A stretch of DNA of 20,928 bases from a virus. The stretch lies in IMG/VR virus record IMGVR_UViG_3300046787_000666, positions 1 to 20,928 of that record; one strand, 5' to 3'. Both the position numbers and the translations under genes were made by a program. This document shows, one piece after another, positions 1 to 6,358 of the stretch; position 1 is the first letter of the stretch, and each line of letters begins with the position of its first letter. Under the pieces are notes generated by a model. The model was given only the letters and a program-made list of their open reading frames with translations, was not told the origin of the DNA and ran no database searches.

Positions 1-26
1 TTAGTGTATGTAAGTGTGTCGCTCAT
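1..26 (-). CDS. Start of a leftward gene, truncated by the window edge
   Basis: An ATG at 26-24 overlaps the TGA of the nuclease gene (ATGA), the same stop-start coupling used several times in this operon. Only eight full codons (MSDTLTYT) are visible before the window ends, so no function can be given. The overlap and the continuing open frame are the only evidence that the operon continues leftward. Confidence 0.4.
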
Positions 27-859
27 TGTTTTTCTTTCTTTCTTTTTGTTTTTATTTTCGTTTGTGGTTCAAATGCCGATCTAAATCTTTCGATCAGGGG
101 ATCGGTAAACTTGCTCATGTCTTTGATAATTGGCTCCCATTTACGGCTCTTAACATTTTCTTGATACCAGAGTTCTCGAAGACACATGAGACGAGTAAAG
201 AGATCTTCTTCAGAGACTCTGCCTTTGAAGCGGCTGTCGGTAGTATGCATGAACATGCGACCACCGTCAGCTACCTTAGTTTTAGAGTCATTGCCTCCAA
301 GAACTAAGAGCTCCTCTGAGCCATCAGAAAGTCCCATTTCCTTCATCATTGTTTTATAAGCTGATAACTGGATGAATGCTTTGTCTTGAATGGAGCCTGT
401 TTTAAGGTCAGCAATGTAGGTCTTTCCATCAATCTTAATTCTAAGATCGAGAGTTCCAGCAAAGCGATAAGTCTTAGAGTGAAGTACTCGCTCTGAGTCG
501 ATCATCTCAATGTCATGATCGCTCTTAAAAACTTCCCAAGACATGATGCCTGGAACCATGTCGTCAGTCAATTCATTCTCTGGATAGACTTGCTTCTTAA
601 GATCATATTCAATGTATTTGTGTAACTTAGATCCTAAAGTTGATACCTTGTCCATGTAATCCATATGAGCTCTGATTGGATCTAGAGCTCCCCCGAATTC
701 TTTTAGTGCCCAACGAATTAAATAATCACCGCCGCCAAGCATGGAAAGGATTTGAGAGACTGAGATAAAGAGTTCGCCTTTAGAGAGATCGGGTTTATCT
801 CTGTAGAAGACTGTATCGCCATTTTTATCCAAGAGATATGCATTGTAATGAGTTGCCAT
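23..859 (-). CDS. PD-(D/E)XK nuclease, Cas4/RecB type (phage exonuclease)
   Basis: A 278-residue protein with the ordered motifs of the RecB/Cas4 branch of PD-(D/E)XK nucleases: GSKLH (His80, the GxxxH motif), FAGTLD (Asp138), DLKT (Asp151, Lys153) and QLSAY (Gln164, Tyr168). In this family these residues bind the catalytic metals and the enzyme degrades DNA ends or ssDNA, usually with a partner recombinase or annealing protein. The extra Cys cluster of iron-sulphur Cas4 proteins is not seen, so this looks like the plain phage exonuclease form. The C-terminus is Lys-rich (about 268-278). The start ATG has an upstream AGGGA about 9 nt away, and the preceding gene ends 11 nt earlier. The gene downstream overlaps it by ATGA. 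Likely role, by inference: processing DNA ends in phage recombination or replication. Exact substrate unknown. Confidence 0.85.
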   Translation of the reverse strand: MATHYNAYLLDKNGDTVFYRDKPDLSKGELFISVSQILSMLGGGDYLIRWALKEFGGALDPIRAHMDYMDKVSTLGSKLHKYIEYDLKKQVYPENELTDDMVPGIMSWEVFKSDHDIEMIDSERVLHSKTYRFAGTLDLRIKIDGKTYIADLKTGSIQDKAFIQLSAYKTMMKEMGLSDGSEELLVLGGNDSKTKVADGGRMFMHTTDSRFKGRVSEEDLFTRLMCLRELWYQENVKSRKWEPIIKDMSKFTDPLIERFRSAFEPQTKIKTKRKKEKQ

Positions 860-870
860 TGTTAAGTTCC

Positions 871-1149
871 CTACTCTAAATAAACTGGTGAGAAGTCCCA
901 GACTCGATCGCAGTATTCTTTTCCTTTAGTCATGTCCGTAAAGCCTCGAGACAAGACAAAACTATACGAGAGAGGCGGTTCCACAGCATCAATGTCAGGA
1001 AGAAGTCTAATAACAGCGCATGCAAGCTCCTTCTCTCGATCGTTACAATCAAAGCATAGCTTGTAGCTAAGGCCGCGGAAAACATAAGCCCAAGTCTTAA
1101 GACCACAACTAGAGCAACCGCTCGAAAAAACATCACTTGGATCTTCCAA
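871..1149 (-). CDS. Small protein with CxxC...CxxC zinc-binding motif, TTG start
   Basis: A 92-residue protein of unknown function. It has CSSC near residues 12-15 and CFDC near 32-35, the spacing of a zinc ribbon or treble clef, so it is probably a small zinc-binding nucleic-acid or protein adaptor (inference). The frame has no early ATG; the best start is a TTG at 1149 with AAGGAG about 5 nt upstream. It overlaps the 3' end of the lipoprotein gene by 17 nt and is followed after 11 nt by the nuclease gene, so it is expected to be co-translated with them. The opposing reading frames here are low-complexity hydrophobic shadows. I do not recognise the family. Confidence 0.6.
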   Translation of the reverse strand: MEDPSDVFSSGCSSCGLKTWAYVFRGLSYKLCFDCNDREKELACAVIRLLPDIDAVEPPLSYSFVLSRGFTDMTKGKEYCDRVWDFSPVYLE

Positions 1150-1351
1150 CTGGTCTCCTTAGCTCCACGTTGCAGGGAGCTCCATAAAATTCGATAACTT
1201 CAGTTTCAGTAAAAGAAACATAGTCTAATTGACATTTTGTTAAGCTAGGTTTTGAGTAGATCTCTAAACCTCCCTTGTCAAAAACAAGGTGATATGTTCC
1301 CATCGTAGCACAAGATGTTAACAACAGCAAGAGAATAATATATTTAATCAT
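1133..1351 (-). CDS. Small lipoprotein with lipobox LTSC
   Basis: A 72-residue protein starting MIKYIILLLLLTSC: a Lys3, a run of Ile/Leu and then a textbook lipobox (Leu11-Thr-Ser-Cys14). It is therefore expected to be exported, acylated on Cys14 and anchored in the membrane of a Gram-negative host. The mature part is only 59 residues and holds two more cysteines (Cys40 and Cys60) that could form a disulphide in the periplasm. It starts inside the end of the 37-residue membrane microprotein gene (8-nt overlap). A small membrane protein next to a small lipoprotein recalls spanin or superinfection-exclusion pairs, but the mature part is not proline-rich like Rz1 and the setting is a replication/repair operon. 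Function unknown. Confidence 0.7.
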   Translation of the reverse strand: MIKYIILLLLLTSCATMGTYHLVFDKGGLEIYSKPSLTKCQLDYVSFTETEVIEFYGAPCNVELRRPVGRSK

Positions 1352-1457
1352 CTTTATCTTCTACAGTGAATCGGATAATTCCCATAGCTCGAAGAGCTCC
1401 AATGCAAACCAAACAACTGATAAATGTGCAAAGAAAACCAATCATAAAATTACTCAT
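1344..1457 (-). CDS. 37-residue single-pass membrane microprotein
   Basis: A short gene: ATG at 1457-1455 overlaps the TGA of the uracil-DNA glycosylase gene (ATGA), and its TAA lies inside the start of the lipoprotein gene (8-nt overlap). The product begins MSNFMIGFLCTFISCLVC, a single hydrophobic stretch of about 22 residues (roughly 4-26) with three cysteines, followed by a short charged tail ending VEDKDD. It would sit in the inner membrane with the charged tail on one face. The overlaps on both sides fill what would otherwise be a gap in the operon, which argues that it is a real gene. No function is recognised; it might act with the adjacent lipoprotein. Confidence 0.6.
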   Translation of the reverse strand: MSNFMIGFLCTFISCLVCIGALRAMGIIRFTVEDKDD

Positions 1458-2179
1458 CTGTTTTTAAGCTCCCAATCGATCGGGGTTTCAAGAAGTCCAT
1501 TGACAGAGGAGAAGGGCTTTGAGAAGAAGAATCCTCTATGTGCGGAGTTTGGGGAGGGGTGGGCAGTTCGAATAATGTGTCCTCTGATTTTACTCTCATA
1601 ACTCTGTGCTTCCTTTCCCATTAACAGCCAAACAACAGCTTCACTCTCATTGTTAACTAAATCAATGATCTTGTCAACTACCTTATTCCATTTATGTTTA
1701 GAGCCAGAGCCTGGCTTTCCTATCTCACAAGTCAGTGAGCAGTTAAGAAGTAGCACGCCTCTTCGAGCCCACTCTGATAGGTCACCATGATTGGGGGGCT
1801 CGTGTCCTAGATCCCCTTTAAGCTCCTTAAAGAGATTCTTTACGGAAGAAGTCTCATCCCACCCATGCTTTCTAGAAAAAGCTAATCCATCCGCATAATT
1901 AGGCTGATAGTAAGGCTCTTCTCCTAGAAGGACAACTTTAACTTTTTTAAGGGAGGTTAGCTTTAGAGCTCTAAACCAGCTCTCGTCATCTGGAGTGATG
2001 TTTGAGAGGCCTAGATCATAGCAGTTAAGGAGAGGCTCATCAAGAAGGGGGTCAAGGGGAATCCACCAGAGGGGACCTAGATCATGTCTGATAGATCGTT
2101 TAATCCGGCGAAGCCAGTTAGTTCTTTCCTTTGAACATGTTGATAAACTCTTCGTGGGAGGTAAACCAGACACGCTCAT
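1454..2179 (-). CDS. ung: Uracil-DNA glycosylase family 1 homologue with altered catalytic motif
   Basis: A 241-residue protein with the landmarks of family 1 uracil-DNA glycosylase: a VKVVLLGEEPYY segment (84-91 region), GLAFS (Phe101 that would stack on uracil), LLLNCSLT (Asn146, the uracil-specificity Asn), and HPSPNSAHRGFF (His207, the catalytic His loop). Length and order match the family. The water-activating loop is unusual: canonical GQDPYH reads GEEPYY, so the general-base Asp is Glu88 and the His is Tyr91. Family 4 enzymes have Glu at the second loop position (GEAPG), where this protein has Glu87. Activity is therefore likely but not assured. The ATG at 2179 overlaps the previous stop (ATGA); a GTG at 2173 lies 8 nt after GGGA and could be the true start. 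Role, by inference: removing uracil from DNA, or a derived DNA-binding role. Confidence 0.8.
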   Translation of the reverse strand: MSVSGLPPTKSLSTCSKERTNWLRRIKRSIRHDLGPLWWIPLDPLLDEPLLNCYDLGLSNITPDDESWFRALKLTSLKKVKVVLLGEEPYYQPNYADGLAFSRKHGWDETSSVKNLFKELKGDLGHEPPNHGDLSEWARRGVLLLNCSLTCEIGKPGSGSKHKWNKVVDKIIDLVNNESEAVVWLLMGKEAQSYESKIRGHIIRTAHPSPNSAHRGFFFSKPFSSVNGLLETPIDWELKNR

Positions 2180-2300
2180 ATTCCCTTTGGCATTTTTTGC
2201 ATCTTCGATGCTTTGCCTCTAGTTCTCGTATTTTTAATGTCTTTGTACAGACTAGACATTCTTCGGCGATACGGTTTAGAGTCGATAATACGTCTTGCAT
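2118..2300 (-). CDS. Zinc-ribbon microprotein overlapping two other genes out of frame
   Basis: A 60-residue frame with CLVC near residue 15 and CKKCQREYERV near 34-44, spacing typical of small phage zinc ribbons and treble clefs. It is dual coding: its first two thirds overlap the end of the 213-residue protein gene and its last third the start of the glycosylase gene, all on the same strand. A GGAAAGGA lies about 13 nt before its ATG, longer than ideal. The Cys pattern and the CKxCQREY context look like real protein, and two further zinc microproteins exist on this strand nearby. Alternatively the neighbours' ends are real and this frame is chance; I rate the two about equal. Confidence 0.4.
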   Translation of the reverse strand: MQDVLSTLNRIAEECLVCTKTLKIRELEAKHRRCKKCQREYERVWFTSHEEFINMFKGKN

Positions 2301-2817
2301 TGTGGCTGTCGATTCCTTTCCAAAAGTTGGGGTGGATGGTTAAGATTCTACCTTTTGAATTCTCAACATCGACCCGGTACCATTCTTCATCATCTAGCTT
2401 TCGAACTGTTACTCTCTCACCAGCTAGAAGCTTCATCGTCCCAGTTGGAGTCTTATTCTGGTGAAAACCTTTAAGAGCTTCTTCTGGAAAGATCCCATTT
2501 ACCCAGAGAGTGCCTCTAACATTCACGGGGTTAATGATCTCATAAACAGCTACTTCATGCTCTAGATGCTTCTCTGCTCTAGCTAGCTCAAAGTCTAATC
2601 CCTTGTTTAGCTTAGCCTCAGCTTCCTTGTCCCAGACAACATCTAAGCCTAACACTGAGCGATAGAAGCCAGAGTTCAAGTATTTAATGTGATTGTCATA
2701 GTAGAGGGGGTTTGAGATCTTAGATCGAAGGGAGGAGTCAAAGAGGTTATTGCTAAGCTTCCAGATGGGAGAGGTGATTGAGTAGAGATTGAAAGGCTTA
2801 GGAAACTTAGGCTTCAC
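2176..2817 (-). CDS. Hypothetical phage protein, 213 aa, GTG start
   Basis: I do not recognise this protein. It starts at GTG (2817), overlapping the TGA of the upstream gene as GTGA, and ends in an ATGA overlap with the glycosylase gene, so it is the middle of a coupled set. Residues about 130-165 (ERVTVRKLDDEEWYRVDV...) read like a small beta-barrel of SH3 or KOW type, and the C-terminal 40 residues are rich in Arg/Lys, suggesting nucleic-acid contact. No Cys motif, signal peptide or membrane segment is visible. The C-terminal 42 codons overlap a zinc-ribbon frame. Association with DNA repair genes is by position only. Confidence 0.65.
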   Translation of the reverse strand: MKPKFPKPFNLYSITSPIWKLSNNLFDSSLRSKISNPLYYDNHIKYLNSGFYRSVLGLDVVWDKEAEAKLNKGLDFELARAEKHLEHEVAVYEIINPVNVRGTLWVNGIFPEEALKGFHQNKTPTGTMKLLAGERVTVRKLDDEEWYRVDVENSKGRILTIHPNFWKGIDSHNARRIIDSKPYRRRMSSLYKDIKNTRTRGKASKMQKMPKGI

Positions 2818-3122
2818 AGAGATACTTTCTTCTTAACTGCTGCTCGTGCTCTAAGCTGCATCTCTTTAGGAGTAATTCTCATAGCTCTAGCTCCTTCATT
2901 TAAGAAGAAGGCTCTCTCTCTGTCTCGGTCTGAGAGAATATCAATAACAAGCTGTATGATTTCATTTAAAGGCTTAGGCCGGTAGCTTGTAATTAGAGCT
3001 CCATTAAAGCCGTGGAGGTGATAGAGATCTGCTTCATCCGCTGGTTTAATCTCTAGACCTCTAGTTTTAATAATAGCATTGGTCATTAAGAAGTCATTAG
3101 CTGTTGCTGTGATTATGCTCAT
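2814..3122 (-). CDS. Hypothetical protein, first gene of the leftward repair operon
   Basis: A 102-residue soluble protein (MSIITATANDFLMTNAI...), mixed alpha/beta by eye, with a basic C-terminus (RARAAVKKKVSL). No family is recognised. Its ATG has no Shine-Dalgarno sequence; instead a full promoter (TTGACA, 17-bp spacer, TAAGCT) ends exactly six bases before the ATG, so the transcript would start on the start codon. As the first gene of the leftward operon it could be an early regulator, but nothing in the sequence proves this. Confidence 0.6.
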   Translation of the reverse strand: MSIITATANDFLMTNAIIKTRGLEIKPADEADLYHLHGFNGALITSYRPKPLNEIIQLVIDILSDRDRERAFFLNEGARAMRITPKEMQLRARAAVKKKVSL

Positions 3123-3128
3123 GTTGCT

Positions 3129-3157
3129 AGCTTAACATGGGTAAACCCAGCTGTCAA
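3129..3157 (-). promoter_or_regulatory. Leftward promoter, leaderless start for the gene at 3122
   Basis: Reading on the minus strand: TTGACA (3157-3152), 17-bp spacer, TGT-TAAGCT extended -10 (3134-3129), then six bases and ATG. The -35 is a perfect sigma-70 consensus. The spacer contains a small dyad, GGGTTTACCC, that could be an operator. Spacing predicts transcription start on the A of ATG. Confidence 0.6.
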
Positions 3158-3218
3158 CTACCTACGGTGTAGACAACTAACTTTCTATGTTTATTGACAT
3201 TGACGTGGCGGGATTCGC

Positions 3219-3407
3219 GTTTGTTGCCATTGTCTAAGCTGAAGCTAATTACTAATAACTAAACTAATCTTTATATATTCTATTGTTAACTTGCGCCCCC
3301 TTAAATAGGGGCGCAGAAGATTTAACCTATAGCTATATCTAAATCACAAACTAACTTGTCAATAAATAACTCTACCAGTTGAAACTCTATAGACGGTGGC
3401 AACAAAC
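3219..3407. repeat. 18-bp inverted repeat pair GTTTGTTGCCANNGTCTA flanking a hairpin
   Basis: Copy 1 lies at 3219-3236 on the plus strand and copy 2 at 3390-3407 on the minus strand. They agree at 16 of 18 positions, including a perfect 11-mer GTTTGTTGCCA. Their outer edges centre on 3313, close to the centre of the GC hairpin at 3293-3314. I saw no further copy in the window. Likely protein-binding sites for a regulator or initiator. Confidence 0.6.
3293..3314. promoter_or_regulatory. GC-rich hairpin in AT-rich intergenic DNA
   Basis: GCGCCCC and GGGGCGC form a perfect 7-bp stem around an 8-base loop (CTTAAATA). No T run follows on either strand, so it is not a normal intrinsic terminator. 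It stands out as the only GC-rich block in an AT-rich segment, midway between the inverted 18-mers, and may be an operator or an origin hairpin. Confidence 0.5.
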
Positions 3408-3477
3408 CGGGGGATACTAACAATTGTACCACACTTCGTTTTTTCGTCAAGAGCTTTCTTTTTCTTTTTTCTCCCCC

Positions 3478-3506
3478 TTGCCTTCCCCTCAAGAAGCTGA
3501 TAGGCT
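3478..3506 (+). promoter_or_regulatory. Rightward promoter, leaderless start for the gene at 3513
   Basis: TTGCCT (3478-3483), 17-bp spacer, TGA-TAGGCT (3498-3506), then six bases and ATG at 3513. The -10 matches the consensus only at T1, A2 and T6, but the spacing matches the mirror-image promoter at 3129-3157 exactly. No Shine-Dalgarno sequence is present before this ATG. Confidence 0.5.
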
Positions 3507-3512
3507 GTCAAC

Positions 3513-3782
3513 ATGACCAAGCTGACCGTCAGACACACCAAAGGCAGATTCCAGGTTGTCAACGAGGAACAAGAAGAGGTGAGCTTGAGGGCTCTCAAGC
3601 GACTAGCAGCCTCAGGCTCCTACTTAGACGAATACTTTCACATCACAGACGAAAGGGGAGCTGAAGCCAGAGCCCGCCTCCTAAACTATCTAAACAAGCA
3701 AACAAGAGGTCCTAAAGCCACAAAGGAACCCTCTCAAGGAGACCACGGAGCTGACTGTGGATGCAAGATCCACAAGGGCTAG
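3513..3782 (+). CDS. Hypothetical protein, first gene of the rightward replication operon
   Basis: An 89-residue hydrophilic protein of unknown family. It begins MTKLTVRHTKGRFQVVNEEQ and ends with a Cys/His-containing tail (residues 77-89: DHGADCGCKIHKG) that might bind metal. The middle is predicted helical and charged. The ATG sits six bases after a candidate -10 element and has no ribosome binding site, implying a leaderless mRNA. It is followed after 60 bp by another small unknown gene and then by the primase-helicase, so a role in early phage takeover or replication is possible by position only. Confidence 0.5.
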   Translation: MTKLTVRHTKGRFQVVNEEQEEVSLRALKRLAASGSYLDEYFHITDERGAEARARLLNYLNKQTRGPKATKEPSQGDHGADCGCKIHKG

Positions 3783-3842
3783 GGCTACGACTGCAGCTAC
3801 GGCCATAGCTGGCCAGTAAACCAGGAAGAGAAAGAGAGTAAA

Positions 3843-4121
3843 ATGATAACCAGAGATAATGAAAATCTACTTGTCGGACACTACGGAATGATTTACACTG
3901 ACTGTGACAAGGTCTTAGTCGACAGTGTGAGAGCATATCAAAAGCTTGCTGCTTTAGGTATAAGCTCCTATAAAGACTACCAGTTTTTAAAGGGAGAAGA
4001 GATGATCTTTAAATTCCCTAAAGAAGCTTTTAAAGCTGTTAAAAAGATCATTAAAGTACCTAGAACTGAAAAAGAAGAGGGTCAGCTTTATAAACGCTTT
4101 ACTGTTTCGAAGCCCCTATAA
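3843..4121 (+). CDS. Hypothetical protein upstream of primase-helicase
   Basis: A 92-residue protein (MITRDNENLLVGHYGMIYTD...), soluble, with a compact N-terminal alpha/beta part and a Lys-rich second half (KEAFKAVKKIIKVPRTEKEE). No signal peptide, membrane segment or Cys motif. AGAGAG lies a few bases upstream of the ATG as a moderate ribosome binding site. It is in the same direction as the primase-helicase, which follows after 93 bp. Family not recognised. Confidence 0.6.
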   Translation: MITRDNENLLVGHYGMIYTDCDKVLVDSVRAYQKLAALGISSYKDYQFLKGEEMIFKFPKEAFKAVKKIIKVPRTEKEEGQLYKRFTVSKPL

Positions 4122-4214
4122 AACATGCAACCAAGCCGTTTATCCTGCTTATAATGGTACTTTTTTCACTTGCCCAAGGGTTAGCAACATCCCAATCGAG
4201 GAGATTCAATTTTG

Positions 4215-5822
4215 ATGACAAATACAACCCAAGAGATCAGGATTAACTGCCCCGACTGTGACAACACCTCTTTAAAGGGTCGATTTGACCCCCAGTGCTA
4301 TGTAAACATCGAGAAAGACACCTGGCACTGCTTTAGATGCACGGCGTCAGGCAAAGCCCAGAATCTAAACCTCGAAGAGCTTAACATCGTCTCAATCACA
4401 GCTAAGAAGCCTTTAGATAGAAGTCGTTTAAGAGACTTTGAACCAGCTGAAGAGTCTAGGAACTACTTGAGACGTAGGTTTCCAGACACAGATCTTATGA
4501 TTCTCGAGTCTAATTATGGATTAACCTATAACCCCGAGCTTAAGGCACTTGTCATACCAGTTACGAACCTCCAAAAGGAGCTTCAAGGAATCAAGTATAG
4601 GATTCTTAACCCTGTGGAAGGACAGTCTAAGTATTTGGCTGAGACAGGCTCTAAGATAGGCAACTACTGGCTACCTGGTTCAAACAAGCGTAAACTCTTA
4701 CTGGTAGAAGGTGAGATTGATGCTATCGCTGCTCAGATGGCAGGATTCAATGGGGATATCCTAGCTCTTCAAACCAATAAGATCACACAAGACCATGCTA
4801 AAGAGTTTAAGCGTTATTCATCCATCTTTGCTTGTCTTGATAACGATGAGGCAGGACAGGAAGGACTAGATGCTCTTAAAGCAGCTTGGATTCCATTTAC
4901 TGCCATCTTTCCGCCATCCGCCAAAGATCTCTCTCAAACCTACCAAGAAGAAGGTAGAGAAGCTCTGGGAACCTGGCTTAAGAATGCCACTATGTCTGAG
5001 CTTGAGAAGCAGACAGTAAACATCTCTAAGATTTGGGACCAGATGATGGATTTCATCTGTAACCGAGAGAAGACTAAGGGAGTCTCAACAGGCTTTAAGA
5101 ACATTGACGTCTCCTTAGGTGGAGGGCTTAGACCTTCAGAGATGACGGTGGTTAACTCCTTTGCTAAGATTGGAAAGTCCACATTCGTCAACAACATTGT
5201 TCATAACGTTGTTCAGCAGAATAAGAGCGTTCTTGTGATCTCATTTGAGATGACACCAGAGAATCACTTCTTTCCTACTCTGCTATCCATTGCTGGTGGA
5301 ATCAATCTTCGCTCTATTCCATATGAAGAAGTACGAGAAGTCTCAGCCGGAATTCTTGCTACTGCTCCTTACCTCAAAAACATTAAAATGCTTAAAAAGT
5401 TTGGTCACTGCCCTTGGGATGAAGTAAAGGAGTGGATCAACTCTAACTTTGACGATAAACATTATGATCTAGTTATCTTGGACCACGTTGGATTCCTTGT
5501 TAAGGATATGACTGACGCAGCAATGAATCAATCGTTGGCTCAAGATATTGCTAAGCTTTGTCGAGAGAAGGAAACCCACATCGTTTCAGTGGTTCAATCT
5601 CCCTATCCAATAACTCCCCCTAGAGAGGGAACCGGCATCCGTCCTTACGGAGGAGCAGCATGGACACAAAATCCAGATAACTATATTCAATTAGAGCGCT
5701 CTAAAGAGCATCAAGACGCTCTCAATGTCTATGTGAAACATGTTCGCTATCCATTCAACGATGCATCTGATAAAGCACAAGTGCTTCTCTATGATCGAGA
5801 TAGCTGTAAGTTAGATCCATGA
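4215..5822 (+). CDS. T7 gp4-like primase-helicase (zinc-TOPRIM-DnaB/RecA fusion)
   Basis: A protein of about 535 residues with three parts. First, a zinc-binding domain: CPDC near residues 13-16 and CFRC near 40-43. Second, a TOPRIM primase core: VEGEID near 165-170 and LDNDEAG near 209-215, with the metal-binding Glu and Asp residues intact. Third, a RecA-like helicase domain from about 290: degenerate Walker A SFAKIGKST (its first Gly/Ala is Ser), Walker B LVILDH near 420-425, and a Gln-containing motif HIVSVVQ near 456-462. By homology to T7 gp4 and DnaB, it unwinds DNA 5' to 3' and makes RNA primers at the fork. GAGGAG lies 11 nt before this ATG; a TTG at 4212, 8 nt after it, is an alternative start. 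The stop overlaps the next gene (ATGA). No DNA polymerase is in the window. Confidence 0.9.
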   Translation: MTNTTQEIRINCPDCDNTSLKGRFDPQCYVNIEKDTWHCFRCTASGKAQNLNLEELNIVSITAKKPLDRSRLRDFEPAEESRNYLRRRFPDTDLMILESNYGLTYNPELKALVIPVTNLQKELQGIKYRILNPVEGQSKYLAETGSKIGNYWLPGSNKRKLLLVEGEIDAIAAQMAGFNGDILALQTNKITQDHAKEFKRYSSIFACLDNDEAGQEGLDALKAAWIPFTAIFPPSAKDLSQTYQEEGREALGTWLKNATMSELEKQTVNISKIWDQMMDFICNREKTKGVSTGFKNIDVSLGGGLRPSEMTVVNSFAKIGKSTFVNNIVHNVVQQNKSVLVISFEMTPENHFFPTLLSIAGGINLRSIPYEEVREVSAGILATAPYLKNIKMLKKFGHCPWDEVKEWINSNFDDKHYDLVILDHVGFLVKDMTDAAMNQSLAQDIAKLCREKETHIVSVVQSPYPITPPREGTGIRPYGGAAWTQNPDNYIQLERSKEHQDALNVYVKHVRYPFNDASDKAQVLLYDRDSCKLDP

Positions 5823-6097
5823 GTAAGAAACGCTACATAGAGTTGAGATGGAAGCTTTTAGAATATAAGGCAGCTTATTATCTGCCTGAGAAAGTACACC
5901 CAAGTAGACTTAAAGATCTTCAAATTCCTGATGTTACTTATGATGCTTTGGAGCTCGAGATGATAGCTTTGGGAAAGCGCCTAGGTCTTGATAGCAGTCG
6001 GATCTTAGACTTCCCTAGGAACTCTCCCTCTGGCCAATTAGTTCTAGCTAAATTAGAAACCGATCTCAATAGTCAATCCAACAAGACCAGAACCTAA
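5819..6097 (+). CDS. Stand-alone homologue of NAD-dependent DNA ligase domain Ia
   Basis: A 92-residue protein resembling the N-terminal Ia domain of bacterial LigA, which binds the NMN half of NAD. The matching landmarks are a Tyr-Tyr pair at 20-21, IPDVTYDALELEM at 36-48 (LigA: PEIPDAEYDRLMREL-type motif), a Leu-rich helix, and DFPRNSPSGQLV at 64-75 (LigA: DSPTQRVG-type motif). About nine extra residues sit between the first two. No adenylation domain with KxDG, OB fold or BRCT domain follows, here or elsewhere in the window. It is translationally coupled to the primase-helicase by ATGA, and its 3' end overlaps the oppositely directed exported-protein gene by 45 bp. It may be a relic, a ligase partner or an NAD-binding regulator. 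Confidence 0.6.
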   Translation: MSKKRYIELRWKLLEYKAAYYLPEKVHPSRLKDLQIPDVTYDALELEMIALGKRLGLDSSRILDFPRNSPSGQLVLAKLETDLNSQSNKTRT

Positions 6098-6358
6098 AAG
6101 ATTAGCTCCAATATCTCCAAGCTCTCTATTTCCACCACGACTTGGGTCAGTTAGTTCCTTAGCAACTCCAGCAGCATTGATGGCTAGGAAGCATCCAATG
6201 TTAGATGCGGTCTTAGAGTCAGTGATTGCAGTCATGGTTCCAGTGCATACAGCTTGAGCAGTTCCAGCTAGGGCAAAATGAAGGGCCTTGTCTTGTGGGA
6301 TGGCAGACACTAAAGTTGGTAACAAAAACATAGCACTAATTGTTACAAGAAGTTTCAT
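6053..6358 (-). CDS. Exported YfiM/DUF2279-like protein
   Basis: A 101-residue protein with a signal peptide (about 1-19, MKLLVTISAMFLLPTLVSA) and the pattern DKALHF (23-28), a Gly/Ala-rich hydrophobic stretch, GVAKELTD (64-71), then GDIGANLLG (81-89). His near the start, KE..D in the middle and D..AN..G at the end is the pattern of the YfiM/DUF2279 family of small envelope proteins often found in phages and proteobacteria; their biochemical role is unknown. There is no lipobox Cys at the cleavage site, so it should be periplasmic or membrane-embedded by its later hydrophobic segments. AGAGGAGA lies well placed before the ATG, and the stop of the previous gene shares one base (TAATG). Confidence 0.65.
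   Translation of the reverse strand: MKLLVTISAMFLLPTLVSAIPQDKALHFALAGTAQAVCTGTMTAITDSKTASNIGCFLAINAAGVAKELTDPSRGGNRELGDIGANLLGSGLVGLTIEIGF

Larger units (their letters stand above)
3123..3512. other. Divergent control region between leftward and rightward operons
   Basis: A 390-bp gene-free stretch holding both operon promoters at its edges, an 18-bp inverted repeat pair (3219-3236 and 3390-3407), an AT-rich core (3241-3292, 3315-3360), a GC-rich hairpin (3293-3314) and a pyrimidine tract (3459-3490). No convincing gene lies inside. The layout suits an early divergent regulator site or a replication origin; the sequence alone does not separate these. Confidence 0.55.

Noticed and set aside
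930-1136. 68-codon hydrophobic frame on the minus strand
   Set aside because: It is a shifted frame of the CxxC zinc protein; it has no ribosome binding site and no gene-like composition.
3293-3314. GC hairpin as an intrinsic terminator
   Set aside because: No T run on either strand after the stem.
3359-3598. 79-codon minus-strand frame across the divergent promoter region
   Set aside because: It opposes the first rightward gene, is low complexity over the purine tract, and has no start signal.
4150-4155. Perfect TATAAT before the primase-helicase gene
   Set aside because: No -35 at 16-18 bp and no TGN extension; the gene has a ribosome binding site and can be read from the upstream promoter. 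Possible but not supported.
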